NCBI GenBank assembly: GCA_937901965.1
Contig: CALGSW010000001.1
Coordinates: forward strand, 62,001 to 126,000
Origin: an uncultured Bacteroidota bacterium
GTDB taxonomy: Bacteria > Bacteroidota > Bacteroidia > Bacteroidales > UBA932
Direction: 5' to 3'
DNA: 64,000 bases
This document shows, one piece after another, positions 43,369-52,680 of this stretch; the stretch's first letter is position 1, and each line of letters opens with the position of its first letter. A program made the translations under genes and the position numbers. The notes beneath the pieces are model-generated. The model did not search any database. It saw nothing but the letters and a program-made list of their open reading frames with translations, and had not been told where the DNA came from.

Positions 43369-43988
43369 AAAAATATCTATTAATTATTCTGCTCCTCTCA
43401 TCTGCAACTTATGTGTCACACTCTCAGGAGAAATTACACATGGCAGGAGTAAGTTATGGATACAATATAGGGAATGTAAGTTTTGATCCTCCGGTTACAC
43501 ACAATTCAGTGGCAACCTTTTCAAATTTCTCTATTCTGTATAATTATTACCATGACTTATGGGGATCTTCACCATATTTTGGTTTTCAAACAGGATTCTC
43601 AAGAATTGAGAGCGGATACGAAATTTTAGGACAGCGCTATTTAACCGAAATGTACCGAATACCTCTAGTGTCGCAGTTTCATATTGACTTCTGGAAAATG
43701 AGGTTCTTAATCAATTTGGGTGCTTATGGCGCCTTCAGGAGCAAACTCACTGAACCAAAAGGAAGTTCCTTTGATACTGAAGATAAGAGATTCGAATTCG
43801 GAATAATTGGAGGGGGTGGATTGGCATTTGTAGTAAAGCCATTTGAAATTCATCTTGAAGCAAATTATAACCATTCACTTACCTATTTAAGTGACCCGAG
43901 GAAAGGCGGAGCGGAGAGACCACAATATACCTATCCTAATCATCTTATTTTTAGTGCATCCCTCTTCTTTCACATTAAATCAAAATGA
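43365..43988 (+). CDS. Outer-membrane beta-barrel protein (PorT-like)
   Basis: This 207-aa protein has a signal peptide (about 1-20, ending SHSQ) followed by alternating beta-strands that suggest an eight-strand barrel of the outer-membrane beta-barrel/PorT superfamily. Examples are GVSYGYNIGNVSFDP, PYFGFQTGFSRIESGYE and a terminal HLIFSASLFFHIKSK. There is no enzymatic motif. It overlaps the preceding lipoprotein gene and the following ispG by four bases each. PorT itself belongs to type IX secretion, but the match here is at the level of the fold, so I do not assign that role. Confidence 0.65.
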   Translation: MKKYLLIILLLSSATYVSHSQEKLHMAGVSYGYNIGNVSFDPPVTHNSVATFSNFSILYNYYHDLWGSSPYFGFQTGFSRIESGYEILGQRYLTEMYRIPLVSQFHIDFWKMRFLINLGAYGAFRSKLTEPKGSSFDTEDKRFEFGIIGGGGLAFVVKPFEIHLEANYNHSLTYLSDPRKGGAERPQYTYPNHLIFSASLFFHIKSK

Positions 43989-45319
43989 AAAAAATAATTG
44001 TAAATATTGGAAATCTCCACCTTGGAGGGGATAACCCTATAGTGGTTCAGACTATGTGCAATACATTCACACAGGATGTAGAAGCATCTTATAATCAGTG
44101 TGTAAGACTCTCAAAATCAGGCGCACAGCTTATCAGACTTACCACTCAGGGGATGAAAGAGGTTGAAGCTCTGAAGGAGATTAAACGCAGACTTCTGACG
44201 AATAATATAAATGTACCTCTCTCTGCCGATGTTCATTTTACAGCTGATGTTGCAATTGCAGCAGCAGAAATTGTTGACAAAGTGAGAATTAATCCAGGTA
44301 ACTTTGCAAGGGATTTTGAAGTTGCTCAAGCTAAATTTTCACAGCTGGTAGATGTTTGTAAAAGAAGAGGAGTCGCAATAAGAATTGGTGTTAATCACGG
44401 TTCCCTGGGAGAGAGAATTATCTCTGAATATGGAGATTCTCCTGCCGGAATGAAAGAATCTGCTTTAGAGTGGATAAAGATGGCTGAAGCTCTCTCTTTT
44501 GACCAGATTGTTATATCTCTGAAAGCAAGTAACACCTTAATTATGACTGAAGCTTACCGCTTACTGTACGATGAATTTAAAAAAAGGGGGATATATTATC
44601 CTTTACATCTTGGTGTAACTGAAGCGGGTAATGGCCAGTCAGGAAGGGTAAAGTCTGCAGTGGGATTCTCTACGCTACTGAGTGAGGGAATTGGTGACAC
44701 AATTCGGGTTTCACTTACAGAAGACCCTGAAAATGAAATACCTGTAGCTAAATTCATTGCAGATTATTTCAAGTACAGAAAAGGCAGTTTTATATTCAAC
44801 AGGGAGAAGACTCAGCATGTTTCATATTCAGAAAAGAGCTGGAATGATTTCATTTTAAAAGCATCATGTGAACTTGGTCCACTATTGCTGGATAAAAAAA
44901 TAGATGATATTAAACTCTCTGTGTGTATCAACGGAGAGTACTCATCAGATGAGAAAATAGGGAGTTTTCGTGATGACCTATTACAGGCAAGCAGAAGAGT
45001 TTTTACAAAGCCTGAATACATCGCTTGTCCAGGTTGCGGAAGAACTCTGTTTAACCTGGAACCTGTTTTTGAGGAGGTTAAAAGGAGAACTGCACATTTA
45101 AAGGGTTACAATATTGCTGTAATGGGGTGTGTTGTAAACGGACCAGGTGAGATGGCTGATGCCGATTACGGCTATGTAGGCGAGGGAAAAAACAGAGTAA
45201 GCATTTACAGAGGGAAAAATCCTGTTTACAGAGCAGTTCCAGAGAAAGAGGCAATTGACAAGTTATTGGAGCTTATTGAGGAAGACGCTCGCAATAAAGT
45301 CTTCCTCCCTCGGATTTAG
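43985..45319 (+). CDS. ispG: 4-hydroxy-3-methylbut-2-enyl diphosphate synthase IspG, with short insertion domain
   Basis: This 444-aa protein has a TIM-barrel domain (about 1-265; VQTMCNTFTQDVEAS, VPLSADVHFTADVAI, KVRINPGNF, ALRIGVNHGSLG-like IRIGVNHGSL). A C-terminal 4Fe-4S domain has CPGCGRT (Cys about 348 and 351) and CVVNGPGE (Cys about 382, Glu about 389). It is the seventh enzyme of the MEP isoprenoid pathway. Its size is unusual: the E. coli A-B form is about 370 aa and Bacteroidota normally have an A-A*-B form above 600 aa. Here only about 75 residues (271-345) separate the domains. They resemble the end of A* (ILKASCELGPLLLDKK). Its stop overlaps the NfeD gene by 47 bases tail to tail. 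Confidence 0.93.
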   Translation: MKKIIVNIGNLHLGGDNPIVVQTMCNTFTQDVEASYNQCVRLSKSGAQLIRLTTQGMKEVEALKEIKRRLLTNNINVPLSADVHFTADVAIAAAEIVDKVRINPGNFARDFEVAQAKFSQLVDVCKRRGVAIRIGVNHGSLGERIISEYGDSPAGMKESALEWIKMAEALSFDQIVISLKASNTLIMTEAYRLLYDEFKKRGIYYPLHLGVTEAGNGQSGRVKSAVGFSTLLSEGIGDTIRVSLTEDPENEIPVAKFIADYFKYRKGSFIFNREKTQHVSYSEKSWNDFILKASCELGPLLLDKKIDDIKLSVCINGEYSSDEKIGSFRDDLLQASRRVFTKPEYIACPGCGRTLFNLEPVFEEVKRRTAHLKGYNIAVMGCVVNGPGEMADADYGYVGEGKNRVSIYRGKNPVYRAVPEKEAIDKLLELIEEDARNKVFLPRI

Positions 45320-46616
45320 TTATAACAACTTCATCTCCCTTGTCGGCCATACCAAATTCCATAGTTGCATCATACCACTTGCCGTCAATCTCTACTTTAC
45401 CTGAAGGTCTTAAATTACTCGCAACATGGGCAATTTTACCAATAAGGCTGTCCAGATTGTCTTCAACTCCAACAAACCCTTTTTTTGAGTCAAGACTGGT
45501 TTTTAATGACAGGTGTGAAAAGCTGCTGCCAGGTAGTAATCTGCCGGCAAGCCAAATTGATAACAATAATGATGAGAAACCAGAGAGCAGGACTATTGCG
45601 AGTGGTTTTAAAATCACAATAAAATTAACGGAGCCTTTGAAATAGAAGAGATTATTGTCAATCATTGCAAAAACAAGTGCTGTAATTGTTACAACAATAC
45701 CTGAAATACCGGCAATTCCAAATCCGGGAATTATAAATATCTCGGCCAAAATCAACAATATCCCGGCAACAAATAAAAGTATCTCCCAGTTTTCCGCAAG
45801 TCCTTCAAGATACAAAGGGGCAAAATATAATAGTGCGGCGATTAGAGCAGCAGCAGAAGGAAATCCAATCCCCGGACTCTGAAGTTCAAAATATAGACCC
45901 CCAATAATCAACATTAACAGAATCCCCTGTAAAACAGGAGAGAGTAGAAGTGAAATTATTTTATCCAATCCGGATATCTTCATCTCCTCAATGATATAAT
46001 TACTCCCATTTACGATTGATTTAGCAACCTCGTCAAGATTTGATACACTACCTTCGCAGTACCCGTTAAGAATAGCCTCATCTTTAGTAAAACTAAGCAC
46101 TTTTAGGCTATCGTCACCAATTCCTGGAACTACAATTGAAGGATCAACCATTGCTTCTGCAATTAATGGGTCCCTCCCGTTTGCCTGAGCTGTTGATCTC
46201 ATCATTGCTCTCATGAATGACTGATACTTGTCTGGCATAGGTTCTCCACTCTGATTTACTACCGTTGCTGCTCCAATAGTACTTCCGGTAGTCATATAAA
46301 TTGAATCACAGGCAATGCTTATAAGTGCTCCGGCTGAAACAGCCTGATTATCAATGAATGCTATAACCGGTTTGGGGAAACGTAACAGAGAACTTCTCAT
46401 GCTGTCAGCAGAAGCTACTGCCCCACCATAAGTATTTAAATGGATAACCACAAAATCACAATTTTTATCTTTTGCCTCTCTCAGGCCCCGAGAAAGAATT
46501 CTCTCAGTTGCTTTTGATATCTCTCCCTTTACAGGAATTACAAAAATGCTTTTTTCTTTTCCGCTGGAAAACAGAGAAAGCAACATTAATAATGAGGCCA
46601 AAAGTATTCTGTACAT
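45273..46616 (-). CDS. nfeD: Long-form NfeD membrane serine protease (ClpP class)
   Basis: This protein of about 447 aa from the ATG at 46616 has a signal peptide (YRILLASLLMLLSLFSSG). A ClpP-like protease domain (about 22-225) carries IHLNTYGGAVASADSM and the nucleophile serine in NQAVSAGALIS, with the lysine base probably in PDKYQSF. Four to six membrane helices follow (about 235-375), then a C-terminal OB-fold NfeD domain (LIGKIAHVASNLRPSGKVEI, DKGDEVVIT). In other bacteria long NfeD genes often sit next to a stomatin/SPFH gene, but none is adjacent here. The start at 46616 is preferred over one 45 bases upstream, which lies in a region without signal-peptide features. Confidence 0.88.
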   Translation of the reverse strand: MYRILLASLLMLLSLFSSGKEKSIFVIPVKGEISKATERILSRGLREAKDKNCDFVVIHLNTYGGAVASADSMRSSLLRFPKPVIAFIDNQAVSAGALISIACDSIYMTTGSTIGAATVVNQSGEPMPDKYQSFMRAMMRSTAQANGRDPLIAEAMVDPSIVVPGIGDDSLKVLSFTKDEAILNGYCEGSVSNLDEVAKSIVNGSNYIIEEMKISGLDKIISLLLSPVLQGILLMLIIGGLYFELQSPGIGFPSAAALIAALLYFAPLYLEGLAENWEILLFVAGILLILAEIFIIPGFGIAGISGIVVTITALVFAMIDNNLFYFKGSVNFIVILKPLAIVLLSGFSSLLLSIWLAGRLLPGSSFSHLSLKTSLDSKKGFVGVEDNLDSLIGKIAHVASNLRPSGKVEIDGKWYDATMEFGMADKGDEVVITKSEGGRLYCERLPQ

Positions 46617-46626
46617 GACATAGGTA

Positions 46627-46657
46627 TTGGATTTGGTAAAGATAATGCTATTTTTGC
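46627..46657 (+). promoter_or_regulatory. Predicted promoter of the C69 dipeptidase gene
   Basis: TTG at 46627-46629, then exactly 19 bases, then TATTTTTGC at 46649-46657: a full match to the Bacteroidota -33/-7 arrangement. It makes the ATG at 46684, with a leader of about 23 nt, the likely start. Confidence 0.65.
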
Positions 46658-46683
46658 ACATACAACATCAAACCACATTACCT

Positions 46684-48294
46684 ATGAATATGAAGAAACT
46701 TTCCCTGATTCTGCTGGCATTCTTTCTGCTGGCAGGAATTTCTGCGGCTCAGACTCAATGGATTCCAGTTAATCCAGATGATGAAAACTTTTCAGAGAGC
46801 TGTACATCAATTATGGTTGGCAAAAAGGCGAGTACAGACGGATCTGTTATGACTGCTCATACCTGTGATTCAAATTATCGTACCTGGGTTGAGATGACAG
46901 CCAGAAAAAGTTTTAAACCAGGAGATACTGAGCCGGTATATTGGGGAGTACTTCACAATGAAGAGCCCTGGGACACCAGAAATGTTGTTGAAAAAGGCAG
47001 AATTCCGGCTGTTGAGGAGACATTTGCTTACCTCAATACTGCATATCCGTGCCTTAATGAAAAACAACTGGCAATAGGTGAGACAACAATTACCGGAAGA
47101 AGCCTGCTTGAAAACAAAAATGGACTTTTCCTTATTGAAGAGCTTGAGCGGATTGTACTTCAGAGATGCAGTACCGCAAGAGATGCAATCAGGCTGATAG
47201 GTAAACTTGTTGAAACCTATGGCTATGGAGATTCAGGAGAATGCCTTACAATTGCAGATAAAAAAGAGGTATGGCAACTTGAAATTTTTGGTTCAGGAGA
47301 GGGTAAACCCTCGGCAATTTGGGTGGCCCAAAGAGTTCCGGATGATCATGTGGGAATTTCTGCCAATATACCAAGAATATCCACTGTGGATTTTAACAAT
47401 CCTGAGTTTTTTATGTTTAGCTCAGATATCAAAGAGAGATGCAAGAAACTTGGTCTTTGGGATGGAAAAGAGGAGTTTAAATTCTGGAAAATAAATAATG
47501 GAGGTAAGCCTTTCTCAATAAGAGAGTACTTTGTTCTAAGTTCAGTTGCCCCATCGTTAAATTTAAAATATGATTCAGAAGAGCTTCCATTCTCTGTTAA
47601 GCCTGACAAAAAACTATCTGTAAGAGACGTAATGGCTTTTTACAGGGAGACATATGAAGGGACAGAATGGGATCAGACAAAAAATCTTGTTGCAGAGATC
47701 TCAAGAAGAGATTCAAAAGGTAACGAATATAAAGAGAAGATTAAACCTGTCTCAAATTTCATGAGTAATGAAATGAGGGCACTTCTCAACTCAGTTAAGC
47801 CGGGTGTTACTGAGAGAATAAGAGGGATAGCTGTAATACAGTGTTCTTATTCACACATTATACAACTAAGAGACTGGTTACCGGATGAGGTTGGTGGCGT
47901 TGCCTATTTCTCATTTGACAATCCAGCCCAAAGCCCAAGAATTCCAATTTACTCAGGCACAATCTCACTACCTCAGTCTTTCTCAGTATGCGGCCAGCAT
48001 AGATATCGTGAAGATGCAGCTATCTGGGCATTCAGAGAGACAAACAGAATTGCTACAATAAATTGGGACAAGACAAGAAAGATTGTTGAACCTGAGATTG
48101 CGAAATTTGAAGAGGAGATGTTTAGAAGTGCTCCTTCAGCAGAAAAGCAGGCAGAAGAACTTATTAAATCCGGAAATGTTAAAGAGGCTAAAGAGCTTTT
48201 AACAAAACGCACAAATGATTTTGCACTCTCTACAATGCAAAGATGGAGGGATATGAAGGCTCAGCTTTGGTCTGTATTTGCCAGAGCAATGTAA
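46684..48294 (+). CDS. Secreted C69-family dipeptidase
   Basis: This protein of about 536 aa has a signal peptide (KKLSLILLAFFLLAGISAAQ). The C69 family N-terminal nucleophile cysteine lies in SESCTSIMVGKKASTDGSV (Cys about 40), preceded by a short propeptide-like segment. Further family motifs are AHTCDSNYRTW, IGETTITGR and EVWQLEIFGSG. These Ntn hydrolases cut dipeptides and are frequent in protein-degrading Bacteroidota. Export to the periplasm fits an amino-acid-fermenting lifestyle, in line with the lysine operon at the right end. An upstream in-frame start at 46627 is rejected because the promoter lies there. Confidence 0.88.
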   Translation: MNMKKLSLILLAFFLLAGISAAQTQWIPVNPDDENFSESCTSIMVGKKASTDGSVMTAHTCDSNYRTWVEMTARKSFKPGDTEPVYWGVLHNEEPWDTRNVVEKGRIPAVEETFAYLNTAYPCLNEKQLAIGETTITGRSLLENKNGLFLIEELERIVLQRCSTARDAIRLIGKLVETYGYGDSGECLTIADKKEVWQLEIFGSGEGKPSAIWVAQRVPDDHVGISANIPRISTVDFNNPEFFMFSSDIKERCKKLGLWDGKEEFKFWKINNGGKPFSIREYFVLSSVAPSLNLKYDSEELPFSVKPDKKLSVRDVMAFYRETYEGTEWDQTKNLVAEISRRDSKGNEYKEKIKPVSNFMSNEMRALLNSVKPGVTERIRGIAVIQCSYSHIIQLRDWLPDEVGGVAYFSFDNPAQSPRIPIYSGTISLPQSFSVCGQHRYREDAAIWAFRETNRIATINWDKTRKIVEPEIAKFEEEMFRSAPSAEKQAEELIKSGNVKEAKELLTKRTNDFALSTMQRWRDMKAQLWSVFARAM

Positions 48295-48324
48295 TTTGAA
48301 TAATGTTTTTTGAATTTTAATACA

Positions 48325-48333
48325 TAACTTTGT
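48325..48333 (+). promoter_or_regulatory. Predicted carAB promoter, -7 box
   Basis: TAACTTTGT matches TAnnTTTG, with a leader of about 32 nt before carA. No TTG is found at the ideal -33 distance. Confidence 0.4.
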
Positions 48334-48368
48334 GCACACATAACTAAAGAAATTATTTCAAAAAAGAG

Positions 48369-49439
48369 ATGCACAAATACAAGCCCGCAACACTCGTTCT
48401 TGAGGATGGAACAGAGTTTTCCGGTTACTCATTTGGAAACGACCTAGCCATTGATGGTGAGGTCGTTTTTTCTACAGCCATGGTTGGTTATCCCGAAAGT
48501 CTGACAGACCCCTCCTACTCCGGTCAAATATTATGCGTTACCTATCCCCTGGTAGGTAATTACGGTGTGCCGGAAGATTCAGTAACAAATAATCTTTCAT
48601 CGTTTTACGAGTCTGAAAAAATTCACGTAAGAGGTCTGATTATCTCTGACTACTCCTCTGAATACAGTCATTGGAATGCATCCAAAAGCCTAGATCAATG
48701 GCTAAAGGATAACAAAATACCAGGTATTTTTGGGATAGACACCAGAGAGTTGACAAAAATATTAAGAGAAAAGGGATCCATGATAGGCAAGATTATACCT
48801 CAGGGTAAGGAGCTTGCAGGTATGTCAGATCCAAACTCTGTAAATCAAGTGGATGTAGTTAGTTGTAAAGAGGTTTACAAATACGGGAGTGGCGGCAAAA
48901 GAGTCGTGCTTGTTGACTGTGGTGTAAAACACAATATTATAAGATGTTTTATCAGCAGAGGGATTGAGGTAATAAGAGTTCCCTGGAATTATGACTTTAG
49001 CACTTTAGAGTATGATGGCCTGTTTATCTCAAATGGTCCGGGGGATCCCAACCACTGCACAGAGGCTGTTGAAAACATTAAGAGAGCAATAACTGAAGAT
49101 AAACCCATCTTTGGGATTTGTATGGGAAATCAACTTCTTTCAAAAGCAGCCGGTGCTTCTGTTTTTAAGTTAAAATATGGGCACAGGAGCCACAATCAGC
49201 CTGTAAGAATGGCCGGAACAAACCGCTGCTTTATTACTTCACAAAATCACGGCTATGCTGTTGATGATTCTACCCTCGGTCCAGAATGGGAGCCACTTTT
49301 TATTAACATGAACGATGGGACAAATGAAGGTATAAAACACAAGAGCAAGCCTTTCTTTTCTTGTCAGTTCCATCCGGAGGCATCCAGTGGCCCAACCGAT
49401 ACTGAATTCCTTTTTGACGACTTTATTAAACTTCTTTAG
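48369..49439 (+). CDS. carA: Carbamoyl-phosphate synthase small (glutaminase) subunit CarA
   Basis: This 356-aa protein has the CarA N-terminal domain (LVLEDGTEFSGYSFGND, GYPESLTDPSYSGQIL) and a class I glutamine amidotransferase domain. Its triad is Cys in IFGICMGNQLLS, His in CQFHPEASSGP and Glu three residues on. It supplies ammonia to CarB for carbamoyl phosphate, used for pyrimidines and arginine. carB starts two bases after its stop. No attenuator or PyrR-type leader structure is evident in the 74-base upstream gap. Confidence 0.95.
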   Translation: MHKYKPATLVLEDGTEFSGYSFGNDLAIDGEVVFSTAMVGYPESLTDPSYSGQILCVTYPLVGNYGVPEDSVTNNLSSFYESEKIHVRGLIISDYSSEYSHWNASKSLDQWLKDNKIPGIFGIDTRELTKILREKGSMIGKIIPQGKELAGMSDPNSVNQVDVVSCKEVYKYGSGGKRVVLVDCGVKHNIIRCFISRGIEVIRVPWNYDFSTLEYDGLFISNGPGDPNHCTEAVENIKRAITEDKPIFGICMGNQLLSKAAGASVFKLKYGHRSHNQPVRMAGTNRCFITSQNHGYAVDDSTLGPEWEPLFINMNDGTNEGIKHKSKPFFSCQFHPEASSGPTDTEFLFDDFIKLL

Positions 49440-49441
49440 AA

Positions 49442-52400
49442 ATGATTGACAAAAACATAAAAAAAGTATTGATTCTTGGTTCAGGTGCCCTGAAAATTGG
49501 CGAGGCAGGAGAATTTGATTACTCTGGTTCTCAGGCTCTTAAAGCACTTAGAGAGGAGGGTATAGAGACCATTCTTATCAATCCTAATATTGCTACAGTT
49601 CAAACATCAGAAGGAGTCGCAGATAAAATATATTTTCTACCCGTAACACCCTATTTCGTTGAAAAGGTAATTATTAAGGAGCGCCCTCAGGGTATACTAC
49701 TGGCTTTTGGCGGTCAAACTGCCCTGAACTGTGGAGTAGAACTTTATAGAAATGATGTCTTCAATAAATACAATCTTAAAGTACTTGGAACTCCTGTTCA
49801 GGCAATAATGGACACTGAAGACAGAGAGCTTTTTGTAAAAAAACTTGATCAAATAAGTGTAAAAACAATAAAAAGTCACGCAGTTGAAGATGTTGCCAAT
49901 GCAAGGAGAGCTGCAGAGGATTTGGGTTACCCTGTTATTATAAGGGCTGCTTACGCTTTAGGAGGTCTTGGCAGTGGTTTCTGTAATAATGAAGAGGAAC
50001 TCAACTCTCTTTGTGAAAAAGCCTTCTCCTACTCTAACCAGATTTTAGTTGAAAAATCACTTAAAGGGTGGAAAGAGATTGAGTATGAAGTTGTACGGGA
50101 CAGATTTGACAATTGCATCACAGTTTGCAATATGGAGAATTTTGATCCGCTTGGAATTCATACAGGAGAGAGTATTGTTGTAGCTCCATCCCAGACTCTT
50201 ACTAACAGTGAATATCACCTTTTAAGAGAACTTGCAATTAAAATTGTAAGACATATTGGTATTGTTGGTGAGTGTAATGTTCAATATGCTTTTGACCCCT
50301 ATTCTGAGGATTACAGAGTAATTGAGGTTAATGCAAGACTAAGCAGGTCTTCCGCTCTGGCCTCTAAAGCAACAGGTTATCCACTTGCATTTGTTGCTGC
50401 AAAACTTGGACTTGGGTATGGTCTTTTTGATCTTAAAAACTCAGTGACAAAAAGCACTCCTGCGTTCTTTGAACCCGCTCTTGACTATATTGTATGTAAA
50501 ATACCCAGATGGGATCTTTCAAAATTCCAGGGTGTATCCAGAGAGATTGGGTCAAGCATGAAAAGTGTCGGGGAGGTTATGGCTATAGGCAGAACATTTG
50601 AAGAGGCTATTCAGAAGGGACTGAGGATGATTGGTCAGGGTGCACACGGATTTGTAGCCAATAGGGAGATATCGGTTCCGGATATTGATAAATCCTTAAG
50701 AGAGCCTACTGACAACAGAATTTTTGTGATCTCAAAGGCATTCAAGAAGGGATACAGTGTTGATGAAATTCATGAACTTACAAAAATTGACAAGTGGTTT
50801 CTGGAGAAATTATATAAGATACATCTTACTTCTATTGAACTGGCTGAATTTAACGATATAAATGAGATCACTGAAGAATTACTTTTAAGGTCTAAACAAC
50901 AGGGATTCTCTGATTTTCAGATTGGAAGGCTTCTTTACAAAGATTTGATAGATGTTGACGATGCCTCAGCAAAGGTGAGGACATTCAGAAAAGAGAGAGG
51001 GGTTGTTCCTGTTGTAAAGCAGATTGATACTCTGGCTGCAGAATTTCCAGCGGTGACAAATTATTTGTATCTCACTTATAACGGAACCCACAATGATATC
51101 AAATATCTTGGAGACAAAAGATCAATTATTGTACTTGGATCTGGAGCATACAGGATAGGCAGCTCTGTTGAATTTGACTGGTGCAGCGTAAATGCATTGG
51201 ATACTATAAGAAAACAGGGATGGAGAGGTGTAATGATCAATTACAATCCAGAGACAGTATCCACAGATTATGACATGTGCGACCGACTCTATTTTGACGA
51301 GCTCACTTTTGAGAGGGTTATGGATATTTATGAGCTGGAAAATCCGGGAGGAGTTGTCGTTTCTGTTGGTGGACAGATTCCCAATAACCTTGCCTTGAGA
51401 CTTCATAAAAGTGATGTGAAACTACTGGGAACATCTGCGCAAAGCATTGATAATGCTGAGGATAGACATAAATTCTCATCAATGCTTGACAGATTACAGA
51501 TAGACCAGCCAAGATGGAAAGAGCTAACGACACTTGATGAGGTTCACGAATTTGTTGCTCAGGTAGATTATCCTGTACTTGTCAGGCCTTCTTATGTACT
51601 TTCTGGTGCAGCCATGAATGTATGTTCAAACGATTCTGAACTGGAGGAGTTCTTGAAACTTGCAACAAATGTTTCAAAAAAACATCCGGTTGTTGTGTCG
51701 GAATTTATACAGAATGCTAAAGAGATTGAATTAGATGCCGTAGCACAAAACGGGGAGATAATTGCCTATGCAATTTCAGAACATATTGAATTCGCAGGAG
51801 TTCATTCTGGTGATGCGACAATTCAGTTCCCTCCTCAAAAGCTGTATGTTGAAACAGCCAGGAGAATAAAAAGGATTGCAAGAAAAATTGCTCAGGAACT
51901 TCAAATCTCCGGACCTTTCAATATCCAGTTTCTTGCAAAGGAGAATGACATAAAAGTTATTGAGTGTAATCTAAGAGCATCAAGGAGCTTCCCATTTGTA
52001 TCAAAAGTCCTTAAAATTAACTTTATTGAACTCGCTACCAGAGTTATGATTGGTGAGAAGGTAGAGGCTCCTAGTAAGAGTGCTTTTGATCTTGACTACG
52101 TAGGCATTAAGGCTTCTCAGTTTTCATTTACAAGACTTCAGAAGGCAGATCCTGTTCTTGGTGTTGACATGGCCTCAACCGGAGAGGTTGGCTGTATTGG
52201 AGATGATACTAATGAGGCTATTCTAAAAGCGATGTTATCTGTAGGGTATAAACTTCCAAAGAAGGGAATTCTCCTCTCAACAGGTGATGCAAAACAGAAG
52301 GTTGAGATGTTGATGGCATGTAGACTATTGCTTGAGAAAGGGTTTAAGTTATTCGCAACCGGCGGGACACATAAGTTCTTGTCAGATAATAATATAAACT

Positions 52401-52669
52401 CTACTTTAGTCTACTGGCCAAGCGAAAAGGGAAAATATCCTCAGGCAATGGAACTACTTCATTCAAAAGAGGTTGACTTTGTTGTAAATATTCCAAAAAA
52501 CCTTACACAGGAGGAGCTTGAAAATGGATATAAGATAAGAAGAACAGCTACCGACCTTAACATCCCTCTGATAACCAATGCCAGACTAGCTACGGCTTTC
52601 ATCAGATCCTTCTCAGCTATGTCAGTAGAGCAGATTCAGATAAAGAGCTGGGATGAATATAAATCTTAA
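49442..52669 (+). CDS. carB: Carbamoyl-phosphate synthase large subunit CarB
   Basis: This 1075-aa protein shows the expected internal duplication: two ATP-grasp halves, each opening with a nucleotide-type loop (KVLILGSGALKIGEAGEFDY near residue 8; IIVLGSGAYRIGSSVEFDW near 560). An oligomerisation segment lies between them, and a C-terminal MGS-like allosteric domain (about 930-1075) contains LLSTGDAKQKVE and LFATGGTHKFL. Length is standard. It forms carbamoyl phosphate from bicarbonate, ammonia and two ATP with CarA. The gene ends 44 bases before the marR start. Confidence 0.96.
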   Translation: MIDKNIKKVLILGSGALKIGEAGEFDYSGSQALKALREEGIETILINPNIATVQTSEGVADKIYFLPVTPYFVEKVIIKERPQGILLAFGGQTALNCGVELYRNDVFNKYNLKVLGTPVQAIMDTEDRELFVKKLDQISVKTIKSHAVEDVANARRAAEDLGYPVIIRAAYALGGLGSGFCNNEEELNSLCEKAFSYSNQILVEKSLKGWKEIEYEVVRDRFDNCITVCNMENFDPLGIHTGESIVVAPSQTLTNSEYHLLRELAIKIVRHIGIVGECNVQYAFDPYSEDYRVIEVNARLSRSSALASKATGYPLAFVAAKLGLGYGLFDLKNSVTKSTPAFFEPALDYIVCKIPRWDLSKFQGVSREIGSSMKSVGEVMAIGRTFEEAIQKGLRMIGQGAHGFVANREISVPDIDKSLREPTDNRIFVISKAFKKGYSVDEIHELTKIDKWFLEKLYKIHLTSIELAEFNDINEITEELLLRSKQQGFSDFQIGRLLYKDLIDVDDASAKVRTFRKERGVVPVVKQIDTLAAEFPAVTNYLYLTYNGTHNDIKYLGDKRSIIVLGSGAYRIGSSVEFDWCSVNALDTIRKQGWRGVMINYNPETVSTDYDMCDRLYFDELTFERVMDIYELENPGGVVVSVGGQIPNNLALRLHKSDVKLLGTSAQSIDNAEDRHKFSSMLDRLQIDQPRWKELTTLDEVHEFVAQVDYPVLVRPSYVLSGAAMNVCSNDSELEEFLKLATNVSKKHPVVVSEFIQNAKEIELDAVAQNGEIIAYAISEHIEFAGVHSGDATIQFPPQKLYVETARRIKRIARKIAQELQISGPFNIQFLAKENDIKVIECNLRASRSFPFVSKVLKINFIELATRVMIGEKVEAPSKSAFDLDYVGIKASQFSFTRLQKADPVLGVDMASTGEVGCIGDDTNEAILKAMLSVGYKLPKKGILLSTGDAKQKVEMLMACRLLLEKGFKLFATGGTHKFLSDNNINSTLVYWPSEKGKYPQAMELLHSKEVDFVVNIPKNLTQEELENGYKIRRTATDLNIPLITNARLATAFIRSFSAMSVEQIQIKSWDEYKS

Positions 52670-52680
52670 ACATTAATGGT

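Noticed and set aside
43365..43988. Type IX secretion component PorT
   Set aside because: The similarity is at the level of a small outer-membrane barrel; no other Por genes are present and no diagnostic motif was seen.
45273..45319. Frameshift or misassembly at the ispG/nfeD junction
   Set aside because: Both C-termini read as normal family endings through the 47-base overlap, so a true convergent overlap is more likely.
46627..46683. Longer N-terminus for the C69 dipeptidase
   Set aside because: The extension contains a full -33/-7 promoter match and precedes the signal peptide; the start is placed at 46684.
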